Origin: Boesenbergia rotunda | Taxonomy: Eukaryota; Streptophyta; Magnoliopsida; Zingiberales; Zingiberaceae | Length of the DNA stretch: 64,000 nt | Assembly: GCA_024364735.1 (NCBI GenBank) | Contig: JAGFNQ010001190.1 | Span: 1-64,000 of the forward strand | Direction of reading: 5' to 3' | In this document: positions 12,296 to 24,102 of the stretch, piece by piece | Layout: every line of letters starts with the position of its first letter | How positions within the stretch are numbered: the first letter of the stretch is position 1 | Translations under genes and position numbers: made by a program | Notes under the pieces: model-generated | What the model was told of the DNA's origin: nothing | Databases searched by the model: none | Seen by the model: the letters and a program-made list of their open reading frames with translations, nothing else

Positions 12296-14501
12296 ATGAT
12301 AGATATGGCTAGAGGACGTAGCAATCGGGGTAATGAGACAGCACCCCCACCTAATATGATGCAAGTGATCACAGATCTGCAGCGTCAGGTCACTGAACAG
12401 CAGCAGATCATAAATACTCTGATGACCCAGCAGGCGAACACTGCAACCCTGCAGGGAAGTCAGAATGTGATACCTACTGAGCCTCCAACTGCACAGGCAC
12501 CCCCGGACACTCCGGCTAGAGGAGTCCGACAGGAGGCCTATCTAATTCAGTGGCAGAGACTGAAGCCGGAAAAGTTCTCCAGCACCTGCGAGCCCTGGGA
12601 CGCCTAGGCCTGGCTCAAGACAGTTGAGAGCACAGTGGAATTATTAGACTGGCCCGAGCATGAGAAAATTAAATGTGTCTCATTCTGCCTCACTGGCGAC
12701 GCCAGGATGTGGTGGGAACGGGTAAAAGCTAGAAGGTCAGTGGACCAGATGAAGTGGAAGGACTTCGAGTCTGAATTTCTGGAGGAATTCTTTAATATGC
12801 GAGTCACAAACAGGCATTTTGATGAGTTCACTGAATTCCGGCAGGGAAATGTCTCAGACAACGATGTCGTTAAGCAATTCAACCGACTGGCACGATTATG
12901 TCCGGAGCTGGCCAGTACAGAGAAAGAAAGGGTCAGATTAATGCTCAAGATGCTCAGGCCCGAGATAGCTCTGAATGTAGCCGGCGGCATTAATAGGCCA
13001 CAGACTGCAGAGGAGCTGTTCAGCAGCGCCCTTATTACCGAGCATTATCTGAAGAATATTGACCAGTAGAACCAAGCACTGACCGCCAGCAAGAGTCAGA
13101 GTCAGTCGAGAGGTCAGAAACCTCAGAATAGCAACCGCCACTGGAAAAAGAACCACAACGGAAAGAGGAAGTCATTGAATAAATCTGCCAGTGGATCAGC
13201 AGGCAAGAAGCCTAAATATCCCCCATGTGCCACTTGTGGGAAGATGCACCTCGGGACATGCCTCTTGGGCGCCAGGAGATGCTTCACCTGCGGAAAGGAA
13301 GGACACATGGCCAGAGAGTGTCCTACTGCAGCGAAAGCATCTCAGCAGCAGCATGCTCAGTACAAAGGTGCTCCTCCCCAGCTACACCTGATGCAGGCAG
13401 CTATAGATGGTACTCATATATGCCAGGGGAGATTAGAGGCCTCGCCTGCCACGACGAACGCCAGGGTTTTCTCTCTTACGAAGGAAGACGTGGCGACTGC
13501 CTCCACCGTTGTCACAGGTCAGATATTTATTTACAGTCAGTATGCTACTGCTTTATTTGACACTGGGGCAACACATTCGTTTATCTCTATGCAATATGCC
13601 AAAAGAAATGATATGTCACTGCAAGATTTAGACTGCAAATTTCTGACAACACTGCCCTCGGGTGAGGTGATGCCCTCTACCCAAATGCTACGTGCCGCAC
13701 CGATCAGAATCGCAGATAGGGAACTCTACTGCGACCTGATAGTGCTTGATATGCCAGATTATGATGTGATATTGGGCATGGATTTCTTGAGCAAATACGG
13801 TGCCTCCATCGAGTGCCGTAAACGAAAGGTTATCTTCCGACCTGATGCGGGAATTCTATTTGAATTTATCGGAGAGCCGAAGAAGAGCACAAGCAAATTC
13901 TTATCGGCTCTGAAAGCAAGGAAGATGTTAGAAAATGGATGCTTTAGGTTTCTAGCTCATGTGGTTGATACCAGTCCTACAGAGGGCCCGAAGCTAGAAG
14001 ACGTCAAAGTCGTATGCAATTACCCAGAGGTATTTCCCGATGACTTACCAGGGTTAGCACCTGAAAGAGATATAGAATTTTCAATTGAATTGATTTCTGG
14101 TACTTATCCCATTTCTAAAGCACCGTACCGTATGGCGCCGACGGAATTAAAAGAATTACAGGGACAGTTATAGGAGCTGCTTGACAAGGGACTCATCCGC
14201 CCTAGTCATTCTTCCTGGGGAGCTCCCATACTGTTCGTGAAAAAGAAGGATGGGTCGATGCGAATGTGTATCGACTATCGGGCACTGAACAACGTGACTA
14301 TCAAGAACAGGTAAGAACATTATAGTAAAGTAATTTGCTGAAGTTCAAACCTAAATCATGTATACACGATGTTAGGTACCCTCTACCCAGGATAGATGAC
14401 CTGTTCGATCAACTAAAGGGAGCCACGGTTTTCTCTAAAATCGACCTGAGATCTGGTTATCACCAAGTCAGGGTGAAAAAGGAGGATATACCGAAGACGA
14501 C
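12296..14501 (+). pseudogene. Chromovirus gag-protease-RT (truncated, several stops)
   Basis: The frame opens at ATG 12296 and reads the gag domain (LTGDARMWWERVKARRSVDQ and the region up to 13066), with TAG at 12605-12607 and 13067-13069. A CCHC knuckle (CFTCGKEGHMARECP) follows near 13281-13320, then the retroviral-type protease motif DTGATHSF at about 13560, then the start of RT with another TAG at 14171-14173. RT continues through CIDYRALNNVTIKNR, a 65-bp intron-like insert, and YPLPRIDDLFDQL...SKIDLRSGYHQV. It stops abruptly near 14501, where copia sequence begins. The proteins are typical of a Tekay/Del-like chromovirus that copies its RNA into DNA. RNase H and integrase are missing here. 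Confidence 0.85.
14311..14375 (+). other. Probable spliceosomal intron inside the RT coding sequence
   Basis: Between codons for Asn-Arg and Tyr-Pro-Leu of a normally continuous RT motif lies a 65-base insert with flanks AACAG|GTAAGA and GTTAG|GTACC. The length is not a multiple of three, and its first in-frame codon is TAA, so RT is only continuous if it is removed. A branch-like CTAAAT lies about 25 bases before the acceptor. Splicing itself is inferred. Confidence 0.65.
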
Positions 14502-16906
14502 CTGATTAGGAATCCCACACACATGACTGTGGATAAATTGAAGTTCTCTAAAATCAGTGGCATTTGGCAACAATCCCACACTTAAGGTAATTGGGTCAGA
14601 ACTAAATGTTGATTTCATTATAAAAAAGGTGTTGCTAGTTGATAACTTTAAATTTAACATACTTAGCATTAGCCAACTGTGTGATACTGGTTATGTAGTT
14701 ACGTTTACCAACTCTGACAGCCTGATTAGGAATCTACATGACCCATAAATTACGCTTAAGGGTAATAGAAAGAACAATGACTATACAATTAACCTACCCG
14801 TAACACCTAAATGCTTTCTAACTCAACTGGAAGAAACCAATTTATAACATAGAAGAGTAGGCCACACCCATACAAAGTTAATTTCAAAACTTAGTCAACT
14901 TGGACTAGTTAAAGGGATACCAAAAATTAAAAACTTTAAAAATATCATCTGTAATCCATGTCAACAAGGTAAACAAACCAAGTCAACCCATAAATCAACC
15001 CAATCAGACTTAACCCAAGCCACACTTGAGGCTCTACACCTAGACCTATTTGATTCTCATGGAGCCAAGTCGCTAAGCGGGAATCGGTACTGCTTAGTAG
15101 TTATTGATGATTACTCTAGATTTACCTGGGTTAGATTCTTAAAAACCAATGATGAAACATTTGACTCATTCAACAATTTGTATAAAATGCTAGAAAATCA
15201 AAATAACACACAAATTAAAAGACTTAGGAGTGACCACGGGGGAGAATTTGAAAATCAAAGATTTAATGAATTCTGTAAAATTAATGGGTACATCCATAAT
15301 TTTTCATGCCCTAGAATCCCCTAACAAAATGTAATAGTTGAGAGGAAAAATAGAACCCTTCAGGAAGCCGCTAGGACCATGCTTAACGAATACAACTTAT
15401 CCAATTAGTTTTGGACAGAAGCGATAAACACAGCCTGTTACATTCAAAATAAGGTCCTAATAAATAAAAGACACAACAAAACTCCTTATGAAATTTATTA
15501 CCACATACTACCAAATTTGCATTATCTAAGGGTATTTGGGTGTAAAGTACGCATTTTGAATACTAAGGATTACCTAGGAAAATTCCAATCAAAATCAACC
15601 CCAGGAACATTTATAGGATACTTAATAACAAGTAGGGCATATAGGGTCTACAATAAACAAACCCTTAAAATTAAAGAAATCACAAACTTAATATTCGATG
15701 AAGAAAATGTGACAAAACCTACTATCAACCTAAACAACCCACCAAGCCTAAATACTTCAAAACAAGATCAAGAAGAAAGTGAACCATTAATTGAACCATC
15801 AATTGAACCAACTACTGAGTCTAAACCAATAGCTGAGCCAACCCAAGTAGTTGAACCGATCCCTAAACCAAACCTACCAGCTGGACCTGAGGTTGAACCT
15901 AGTTCTAGGAGAACTAAGAAACCCAGACTAAATCATCCATCTGACCAAATCTTTGGTGATCCAACCTTTAGGGTAAAAACAAGGTCTTCCTACAGAAATC
16001 TTAGTCAAATTGCACTAATTCTGGGATCATTGCAATGCAAGAAGAACTAGCCCAATTTGATAGAAACCAATTCTGGGACTTAGTACCAAAACCAGAAGGT
16101 AAGTCAGTTATAGACACTAAGTGGATATTTAGAAACAAGCTAAATGATCAAGGTGAGATTATGAGAAATAAAGTCCGCTTAGAAGCTAACGGTTTTAGTC
16201 AAGTTGAAGGGTTGGATTATGATGAAACTTATACTCTCGTAGCTAGACTTGAATCAATCAGGATGTTACTAGCTTTTACAACACATAGAGGCTTTAAATT
16301 ATTCCAAATAGATGTCAAGTTTGCCTTCCTTAATGGATTCATAAAAGAGGAAGTGCATGTATGGCAGCCCCCAGGATTTGAGGACTTAGACAATCCCAAG
16401 CATGTATTCAAACTTAGGAAAGCACTTTATGGGTTAAAACAAGTACTTAGGGTCTGGTATGAAAGACTATCCACCTACTTGATTTCTAAGGGATTTAACC
16501 AACGTCAAATTGACTCAACCCTATTTGTTAAAACCTTAGAAAAAGATATTTTTATAGCCTAAATCTACGTAGGTGACATATTTTTTTGGGTCAACTAGTA
16601 CTAACTTTTTAAAAGATTTTGTTAAAATTATGAAAAGTGAATTTGAAATGAGCCTAGTAGGTGAGCTGACCTTCTTCCTAGGTCTCCAAATAAAACAAAC
16701 CAAGGATGGTAACTATGTTCATCAGTCAAAATATGTAAAAGAATTAATCAAAAAAATTCAAAATGGAAAACATTAAGGATTTAGGTACTCCCATGGCCAC
16801 AAATGCAAAAATAGACAATGACCTTGAAGGTATGTCAGTTGATTTAAAACTATATAGAAGTATAATATGTAGTTTACTATACCTAACTACTAGTAGACCG
16901 GACATT
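14502..16906 (+). pseudogene. Ty1-copia pol fragment: GAG-pre-integrase, integrase, RT
   Basis: Decayed plus-strand copia pol. The GAG-pre-integrase part (VDFIIKKVLLVDNFKFN) is near 14610-14680. Integrase follows with an HHCC remnant and the core (LHLDLFDSHG, VVIDDYSRFTWV, LRSDHGGEFEN at about 15040-15260), with several stops. A Pro/Glu-rich linker spans about 15720-15920. RT reads 16035-16562 (WIFRNKLNDQG, LFQIDVKFAFLNG, ALYGLKQ) and a further piece from 16573. The Glu/Pro linker and overall order resemble the SIRE/Maximus group. The element is cut on the left at the chromovirus junction and on the right at 16906 by another copia LTR. A 14-base motif, CCTGATTAGGAATC, occurs at the left junction and again at 14719, so the 5' end is rearranged. 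Confidence 0.8.
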
Positions 16907-18776
16907 TGTTGAGTATGGCTTGGCCGATTTCCTAAGCGAATACTCAGTAGATCTGAGAGACCTCTCCATGTCTACGGATTAAAAATTAATCCGAATGGAG
17001 ACCCGTCTCCCTATGACCATCTCGTGCCGTATCGAACGATCCAAATCACAACTTGGCCAATTACCAAAATCGGCATTGTGATTTGCTTGACCGTTCGACC
17101 GCGAAAAAGGTGACGAGTTGATCGCCAACTTTTGTGTTTATGGTCGGGGTCGATTAAATAATTATTGACTATGATTTGCAATCAAAATAATTAAATAACA
17201 AACATGAAATGACGAGACAAAGCAATATGACACATGAATAAACATAAGGATGATCAATGGAGCTTGGAAAGATTTATACCTTTCCGATCACCTCGCGGTC
17301 TTCTACCTTAAGTCCCTCCCTTCACAGACATCGTGTGAGCCATGATCTACTGCGAACTGAGATCACCAAAGCCTTCAAAAACCTCTCCTCCTTGCCCTAG
17401 CCGAAAACCCTAGACTAGGGTTTGCACCGCCAGGCTCTCTTCCTTCCACGCGTGCGCTGCCGGCCAACCAAAGGTTCATGAGGTCGCCGGCCACCAGCTC
17501 TCTATCCAACAGAGGCCAAGGAAGGTGAAGAGGACTGAGAGGAAGTTAGAAGAAGCTCTTCTTCTTCCCCAAAACCACCCGCCCACCCTCTTTTCTTTTC
17601 CCTCACCGCCGGTGCTCTTGCGCCACTCTTCCACGCCGCCGGCCACCCTACAGCCTCCTCCCACGAGATCTGCCCACCAGCTGGAACGGGAGATGATCTC
17701 CCCTTTCCTAGCAGCCCACACCGAGGGAGAAGGAGGAGAGATCAAGAGGAGAAGAGGTCTTCTCTTCTTAGTGTGCGCCGACTAACCTAGGAGAGAGAAT
17801 GAGAGGGAGAAAAGAGAGAGAGTCCAAGGGTTTTTCTAATTGGATTGATCAAGCCTTGTATCATGATCTCCTAGGGTATTTATAGGGCTAAGGTAGGGAC
17901 CAAGAGGAGGAGTTGGATCTTGGCCCACTAATGGATCTAAACCCGATCCATTAATTAAGATCCATTCCACTAAAGGATCTTAATTGAGCTTCCTCACCAA
18001 CCCCCATATTTTCATATGGGCTCCACATATTACGAGTCGTCTATTCCCCCGTGTTTAAGATCTCGAATGCTCGTTAATTAATTTAAATTACTGACAATTC
18101 AAATTAATTAACCTCTGAGTCCTAGACTAGTACCACTCGACCTTATCATCATGCCGGATCAAATCCACCTGCATGGTTTAGCATGATGAACCTTTCGAGC
18201 TCATCAAGGCGGCATCATCAACCCGACTCACCAGGATACGGATTCCATCAATAATCAACAGCACATCATATTATTAATATTATTTCTCAACTTGCCGGGC
18301 CTATCGATCTAACAGAATAGATCTCGCCCATTGGTAAATCAAAGAAATAATAGTTAATAATATATGCCCGTTATTATATCGGGATTAAGGGATCATACTC
18401 CATAATATAATCTCAAGGTCTTATCCAATTATTGAGTCAGTACAAATTGGATAACCTTGGGTTTTGGTCCTGCTCAATGTACTCAAAGCACACTAGTGTA
18501 ATTCTATGGTCAAGACCAACCATACATAATTACACTACAACCATTCCGATAGGTTGTCCAATCCTATCTCGGTTGTGGGCTTCTATTTATACTAAACAAG
18601 GAACTGATAACATGATCTTCCGTGTGACACCACACACCATGTTATCTACAATGCAAAGTAATTGGACTTCATGCATATACTAATGTAAACATGCACCTAG
18701 TGTAGTTATGATTCACTTTTCAAAACTAAGATGTTCATATAAAGAAATTCATGTCTTTCAGTATACACATCTTACA
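16907..18776 (-). repeat. 3' LTR of a minus-strand copia element
   Basis: On the plus strand it runs TGTTGAGTATGG...CATCTTACA. On the minus strand it is preceded by the polypurine-like AAGTATATGTGGGAGA, directly after the RNase H end, which fixes it as the 3' LTR. Its left end interrupts the plus-strand copia RT/RNase H. It contains no gene I can support; ORFs at 17476-17785 overlap on opposite strands in a purine/pyrimidine-biased stretch. Confidence 0.65.
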
Positions 18777-18789
18777 ATCTCCCACATAT

Positions 18790-19837
18790 ACTTAAAGACA
18801 TTGTTGTTCTCTCACTGCCATATATCTGACTCCCATTTCCTCCACATGCCTATCAAAAGCTCTAGCTGGAAGAGCTTTCGTAAATGGATCTGCCAGGTTG
18901 TCCTCTGATGCAATATTGGTGATAACTACTTCTCCTCGCTTTACGATTTTTCGTATCAGGTGGTACTTGCACTCTATGTGTTTACTCTCCTTATGGGCTC
19001 GTGGTTCCTTCAAGTTTGCAACTGCACCACTGTTATCACAAAAGATTGTGATAGATCTGGGCAAACCAGGAATCACATCCAAGTCCATGATGAAGTTCCT
19101 GAGCCATACAGCTTCCTTGGCTACCTCTGAGGCTGCCACATATTCAGCTTTCATGGTGGAGTCCGCCACACATTTCTACTTGACACTCCTCCAAACAATG
19201 ACTCTACCTCCTAAAGTAAACACAAACCCCGAGGTAGACTTACTCTTGTCCGTATCTGACTGGAAATCTGAGTCCGTATAACCCACAGGGACTAATTGGT
19301 CTGCCCGGTAAATCAACATATAATCCCTAGTCCGTCTCAGGTATTTCAATATATGCTTTACCGCAGTCCAATGCCCCTATCTAGGGTTACTCTGATATAT
19401 GCTAACCATGCCCATGACAAAACAGATATCAGGTCTCATGCACAACATAGCGTACATGAGGCTTCCTACTGCCAAAGCATAAGGAACCACCTTCATTTCC
19501 TCTATCTCCTTTGATGTTTTCGGACACATCTCCTTGGATAGAGGGACTTCATGCCTGAAGGGTAGGAAACCCTTCTTGGAGTTTTCCATGCTAAAATGAG
19601 ACAAGACAGTGTCAACATATGAAGCTTGGGATAAGCACAACATCCTTTTCTAGCGATCCCTTATGACCTTGATCCCAAGGATGTGTCCCGCTTCTCCCAA
19701 GTCCTTCATATCAAACTGCTTTGATAGCCAAACCCTTACGTCTGATAACACTTTGACATAGTTGCCAATTAACAAAATGACATCAACGTAAAGTACAAGA
19801 AACACCATGACATTTCTGTCACATCTTTTGTATACAC
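18790..19837 (-). pseudogene. Ty1-copia RT/RNase H (3' part of pol, truncated)
   Basis: The minus-strand frame 18792-19169 carries the copia RNase H: KAEYVAASEVAKEAVWLRNF, CDNSGAVA, the SKHIECKYHLIRK region, and NLADPFTKALP near the end. Upstream, 19377-19643 carries the end of RT/connection (YALAVGSLMYAMLCMRPDIC). Farther upstream to 19837 are recognisable but stop-ridden RT remnants. It is truncated at 19837 by the LTR that starts at 19838. Frame breaks between the pieces make it non-functional. Confidence 0.85.
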
Positions 19838-19941
19838 TGTTGGTGCAGGAAGCACCATATCAAACCTTGTTTTGATATTGGTAGAGGATTCAAAGTTAAG
19901 TTTATTTGTGATCTAATAATGTTACTTAAGTGTGCAGGAAA

Positions 19942-20400
19942 AGTCCTAGCGAAGGGTTGCTAGGCAGCTACGAAGGACTGCCAGGAAACAAAGTCCTAGC
20001 GAAGGGCTGCTAGGCACCTGGCGAAGGACTGCCAGGAAATAAAGTCCTAGCGAAGGGCTGCTAGGCACCTGGCGAAGGACTGCCAGGAAACAAAGTCTTA
20101 GCGAAGGGCTGCTAGGCACCTGGCGAAGGATAGCTAGGAAACGAAGACCTGGCGAAGGACTGCAAGGCACTAGGTGAAGGACTGCCTGGAACCGAAGACA
20201 TGGCGAAGGACTGCTAGGCACCAGGCGAAGGACTGCTTGGAACCGAAGACCTGGCGAAGGACTGCTAGGCACCAGGTGAAGGACTGCTTGGAACCGAAGA
20301 CCTGGTGAAGGACTGCTAGGCACCAGGCGAAGGACTGCTTGGTACTGAAGACCTGGCGAAGGATGGCTAGGCACCTGACGAAGGACAGCTGGGAAAAAGT
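19942..20400 (+). repeat. 51-bp tandem repeat array in the copia LTR
   Basis: About nine units of 51 bases, each made of two similar halves around GGCGAAGGACTGCTAGG and GGCGAAGGACTGCTTGG. Because 51 is a multiple of three, the array produces long artificial ORFs on the minus strand (17-residue repeats), which are not genes. Confidence 0.85.
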
Positions 20401-20665
20401 CCAACCGAAGGAGCCGGTTGGCAACAGGTAAATTCTCCCAAGAGGAGTAGGTGAGGACGCGTTCCCCGTCGAGGGAACAGTAGACGTCGGTTCGACCTAG
20501 GGTTCCATTTTGGAGACCCAAAGTCAGAACCAAGACAGCTACGGCTATAAAATTCACTAACATACATGTCTTGTTTTGCTTTGGTACTAACCCTGGATGC
20601 AGGACCGAAGGAACGAGTCTCTGCAGCTTAGAACACCCCAAAGGAGAGGGGCAACAGCTGGGTTG

Positions 20666-21007
20666 GGCGCCTGGTAGGTCCCGGGCGCCCCAAGTAAAAG
20701 CCAAACAAGAGTTAGCAAGTAAACACTTTGGAAGCTCACTGGGCAGGGCACCCCCCCTGCTCCCGGGCACCCCGGATGCCTCTGGCGGCCTGGGCTCAAG
20801 CCAACGAAGCGACAAGAGATCAAGTCAGCGAGAAGCCAGCAGACTGAGTCAACCCGGGCACCCCCTGCTTCCCGGGTGCCCCGTCAAACCCTAAGCCCGG
20901 TCCTAGAGGGATAAGGGCTGACCGAGTTGCGGATGAGGGTTTGCGGATCGGGAGACACGTGGAGGGTGCCCCCAACGTCTCGGGCACCCCCAGGTGCACT
21001 ATATAAG
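20666..21007 (+). promoter_or_regulatory. Paired GGGCRCC palindromes upstream of TATATAAG
   Basis: Related GC-rich sites occur in four pairs: GGGCGCC at 20666/20684, GGGCACC at 20746/20765, GGGCACC/GGGTGCC at 20856/20874, and GGGTGCC/GGGCACC at 20964/20982. The spacing within pairs is 18 or 19 bases start to start. TATATAAG follows at 21000. The layout is the same as the CAGTCGACTG array in the chromovirus LTR. A U3 promoter role is inferred. Confidence 0.6.
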
Positions 21008-21423
21008 GGGCTCGACCCCCAAGGCTTCTCAACACAGTTTTCTAATGCCTCAGTACTCTTCGCTCAAGCGTTTTGCTTCAGAAACTTCTGATCTCGAGAT
21101 TCTAGCGTCGACGACGACCCTACGCACCGAAGAACGATCTACACCGGGCGTCGATAACGAAGAGTTAGTTTTTGATTGTATTCTTACTGTACTATTACTG
21201 TACAACCTCTTGTAAGAACTTGCACGTTTATAGTATTGCCCATAGTAAACGGTCAAGGACCGTGGGCCTTGGAGTAGGAGCCGACCCCGACTCCGAACAA
21301 AGTAAAATCGCTTGAGTTCGCGTTTGTGTTTCTTTATTTTCCGTTGCCTATTCTCTTTTCGAATCCGAAACGTTTTACGATATTCACCCCCCCCCCCTCT
21401 ATCATTCTTCTCGATCCAACAAG

Positions 21424-21435
21424 TGGTATCAGAGC
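21424..21435 (+). other. Primer binding site, initiator tRNA-Met type
   Basis: TGGTATCAGAGC begins 2 bases after the LTR end and is complementary to the plant initiator tRNA-Met 3' end, as in other copia elements. Confidence 0.9.
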
Positions 21436-21910
21436 GGGGAAGCTCAAATTTGGTGCAACCACCAATTTGAGAGTTTTTCGGATTTACGAAATTTTTTATT
21501 TTTCTTTTCTTTTTTGTTAATCGAGGTTGGTGCAATACCACTCGATCTTTTTCGCCTTTTTCAATTTTGAATTCTTATTTTTTCACCATAAGTCAGAATT
21601 GATAAAACAATCAATTTTTGAAAATTTGTCATAAATTTTTTTTCATTATTTTAATATTTTTCTCGAAATTCGTGCTACCTTAATTCGAGCAAATTTTTGT
21701 CACAGCATTGAATTCTTATTTTTGTTCAGAATTAACAAAAGTAACATTTTCAAAAAATTTGTAACAAACTTATTATTATTATTTTTATTATTCCGTCTCG
21801 AAATTTGTGCAATATTTATTTTGGGTTTTTTTCCTTCTCCCGCACTACTAATCCAAGACCAAGTCTTGGTACATTTTTGTTATTTCTCTTTTGTATGAGG
21901 TTTAAACTAA

Positions 21911-22636
21911 ATGGCCAACCAAGAATGGAACAGTGCCCATCCACCGCTCTTCTCTGGCGAAAATTTCAATTCCTGGAGAAGTCTAATGGAATCCCACTTG
22001 AAGGCCAATCTGGATTTATGGTTGATAATCCAATCGGGGTTCACATTCCCCACAGAAAATGGAACAACGATCGCCTGGGACAAATTAGACGAACCAACTC
22101 TAAAGAAGATCGAGACTGATGCTAAGGCAACAGTAATCTTACAATGTGGCCTGACCAAAGAAGAATTGAAGCGGGTCGGATCCTTCACCTGTGCCAAGGA
22201 GATGTGGGAGAAGCTAATCAGCCTACACGAAGAGAGCTCCGAGATTGAGGTCCTTGAAGGTGTGATGTTCGAATCATCGAACGAGTCAGACGAAGATCAC
22301 CTAAGTTATCTCGCACTCCCGATCCAAGCACAGACAGCCGAGTCAAAATCTGAACCCGAATCCAAAGTCGAAATCAAACCAGAATCAGATGACGAACTGA
22401 CTGAGATGGTAACCAATTTCAAATTCTTTTCAAAATTAGAATTAAGTAATCAAACAGATACTGTAATGGTCGAGGAAGGTGTGATTTCTATTTCAGTGAA
22501 AACTCCAAGAAAACTGCAAAAGAGGCCTCAACCAGTACCTGAGTCCGATTCAGACTCAGAATCTGACGACGAAGAAGGGGATCATCGGAAGCAGGTCCGA
22601 ATGGCTCACGACCACTACAAAATGCCAAAAAAATAG
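21911..22636 (+). pseudogene. SIRE-like copia gag, internally shortened
   Basis: The ORF starts MANQEWNSAHPPLFSGENFN, which is the usual start of copia gag (P-x-F-x-G-x-N-F/Y-x-x-W), and continues to CAKEMWEKLISLHEESSEIE. After that the central gag region normally present is missing, and an acidic Ser/Glu tail (PESDSDSESDDEEGD) follows directly, ending at 22636. The family protein is clearly longer, so an in-frame internal deletion is likely. Its leader from the primer site (21436-21910) is AT-rich and non-coding. Further gag-like sequence to about 22720 is then cut by a CACTA element. Confidence 0.75.
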
Positions 22637-23083
22637 TCAAGCAAAAGAAAGATGGGTAACTTTAATTCATATGAAAATTTAATTCATAATATTGCTGATT
22701 TTGAAAATCCAGAATATTATTACCACTACCAGAAAAGTGATGCTTAGCGGCGGTTTGCTAAACCGCCACTATATTATGTGTTTTCCGGCGGTTTACAATA
22801 ACCGTCGCAAATTAAATTATTTAGCGGTGGTTAATTTTTGAATCGCGGCAGTTTAATGATTCGCGGCGGTTTCAAGATCAATATCTTCCTTATCACTTAA
22901 ATCAGATGGCTCAGATCAAAAGTGAACCGATCCAACGGCTAAATCTTCATCTCAATTCAACGGCTCAGATCTTAATCAAAAGAAAACCCTTACTTCGATC
23001 TCCTCTCCTAATTTTTTTTTCTCATTTAATCCACCCCCTCTTCTAATTCATCGCCGAACTGAACGTCGAACCCTAGCTGCGCA

Positions 23084-23280
23084 CCTTCCCTCCCTCTCTC
23101 AAGCACTCCCTCGGTGACGGCGATGGCGACGACGAGGAGCTCTCTCTGGTTCTCTCTCGGTTTCTCTCAGTTCTCTCGCGCCTTCCCTCCCTCTCTCAAG
23201 CACTCCCTCGGCGACGGCGAGGAGCTCTCTCTAGTTCTCTCTCGGTTTTCTCTCAGTTCTCTCGCACCTTCCCTCCCTAC
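23084..23280 (+). repeat. Tandem repeat of about 90 bp inside the CACTA element
   Basis: Slightly more than two copies of a unit from CCTTCCCTCCCTCTCTCAAG to TCTCTCAGTTCTCTCGC. The first copy holds ATGGCGACGACGAGGAG and resembles a plant 5' UTR/first exon, but no long frame continues from it. Confidence 0.6.
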
Positions 23281-24102
23281 CTGAACTTTGATTATATTTT
23301 GAGTTGCTTGCTGAACATTCAACTGTCATACTGAATTACAATGAAGTGAGGAGTTGCTGGTATGTATCATTGATGCTTGCTTAGTTGCTAGCCTTTCCAA
23401 TATTACTAGGGAGATTCCATTTTGACTATTTGCAGCAGAGCTTCGATGTTTTGGAGGTTCACAACAGCTTTTGTTGACCTATACCATATGATTTGAGGTT
23501 GAGTCTTATAATGAATGTATGCGGACTACAAAAAGACAAGTATACAACTTGACCTCTTATCCTAAGTCTCAATATTTAGGTCACTATATGGGGTTTTTCT
23601 TGCCATTCAACTTTTTGTAGTGTTTAATTCTTAATGGCACCTAGATCATTTGAATGAGTTTTAATACATGTAGAGTATGATTTTCTTTGTTCCTGTTAAC
23701 TCTCCATGTACCATTAGTGAGTCAATTTAAATGGTTTGGTCTCATTTTTTTAAAAAAATTATTAATCAAGTTATTCGACTTGTATTTACAGAACCTATGA
23801 ATTGTCTTGGTTATTTATTACTAGATTATTTATCAGCAACAGTCTTCTGCTACATTAGGAGGACGTGTAGAGGTAGCAGCAATGAACACAATTTCAGGTT
23901 CAAGTCAAATTTTATGTTATCATGTCGTTCTAATTTTTATTCTTTTCCACTTGTATTTCGTATGATTTTCCATTTTCTTTTTAACCCAAATTGTTCCTGT
24001 TCTGTTTAAAGCTAGCTTATTCAACATCATCCTTGTCAAAAGGTGCTTGTAGTTTGTTACAATCTTAACTAATCTAATATGGTTTACTTTTTTGAATTAC
24101 AG

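Larger units (their letters stand above)
19838..21421 (+). repeat. 5' LTR of a SIRE-like copia element
   Basis: It starts TGTTGGTGCAGG, ends GATCCAACA at 21421, and is followed by a tRNA-Met primer site and a copia gag. It contains a 51-bp tandem array (19942-20400), four pairs of GGGCRCC-type palindromic sites (20666-20988), and TATATAAG at 21000-21007. The duplication candidate on the left is TACAC (19833-19837). No matching 3' LTR was found in the window. Confidence 0.8.

Noticed and set aside
17476..17785. Opposing frames of 86-89 residues
   Set aside because: They lie in a copia LTR in a purine/pyrimidine-biased tract and overlap each other on opposite strands.
19946..20815. Open frame of 289 residues on the minus strand with 17-residue repeats
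   Set aside because: Produced by the 51-bp repeat in the copia LTR; no start context, and unrelated sequence in the non-repeat part.
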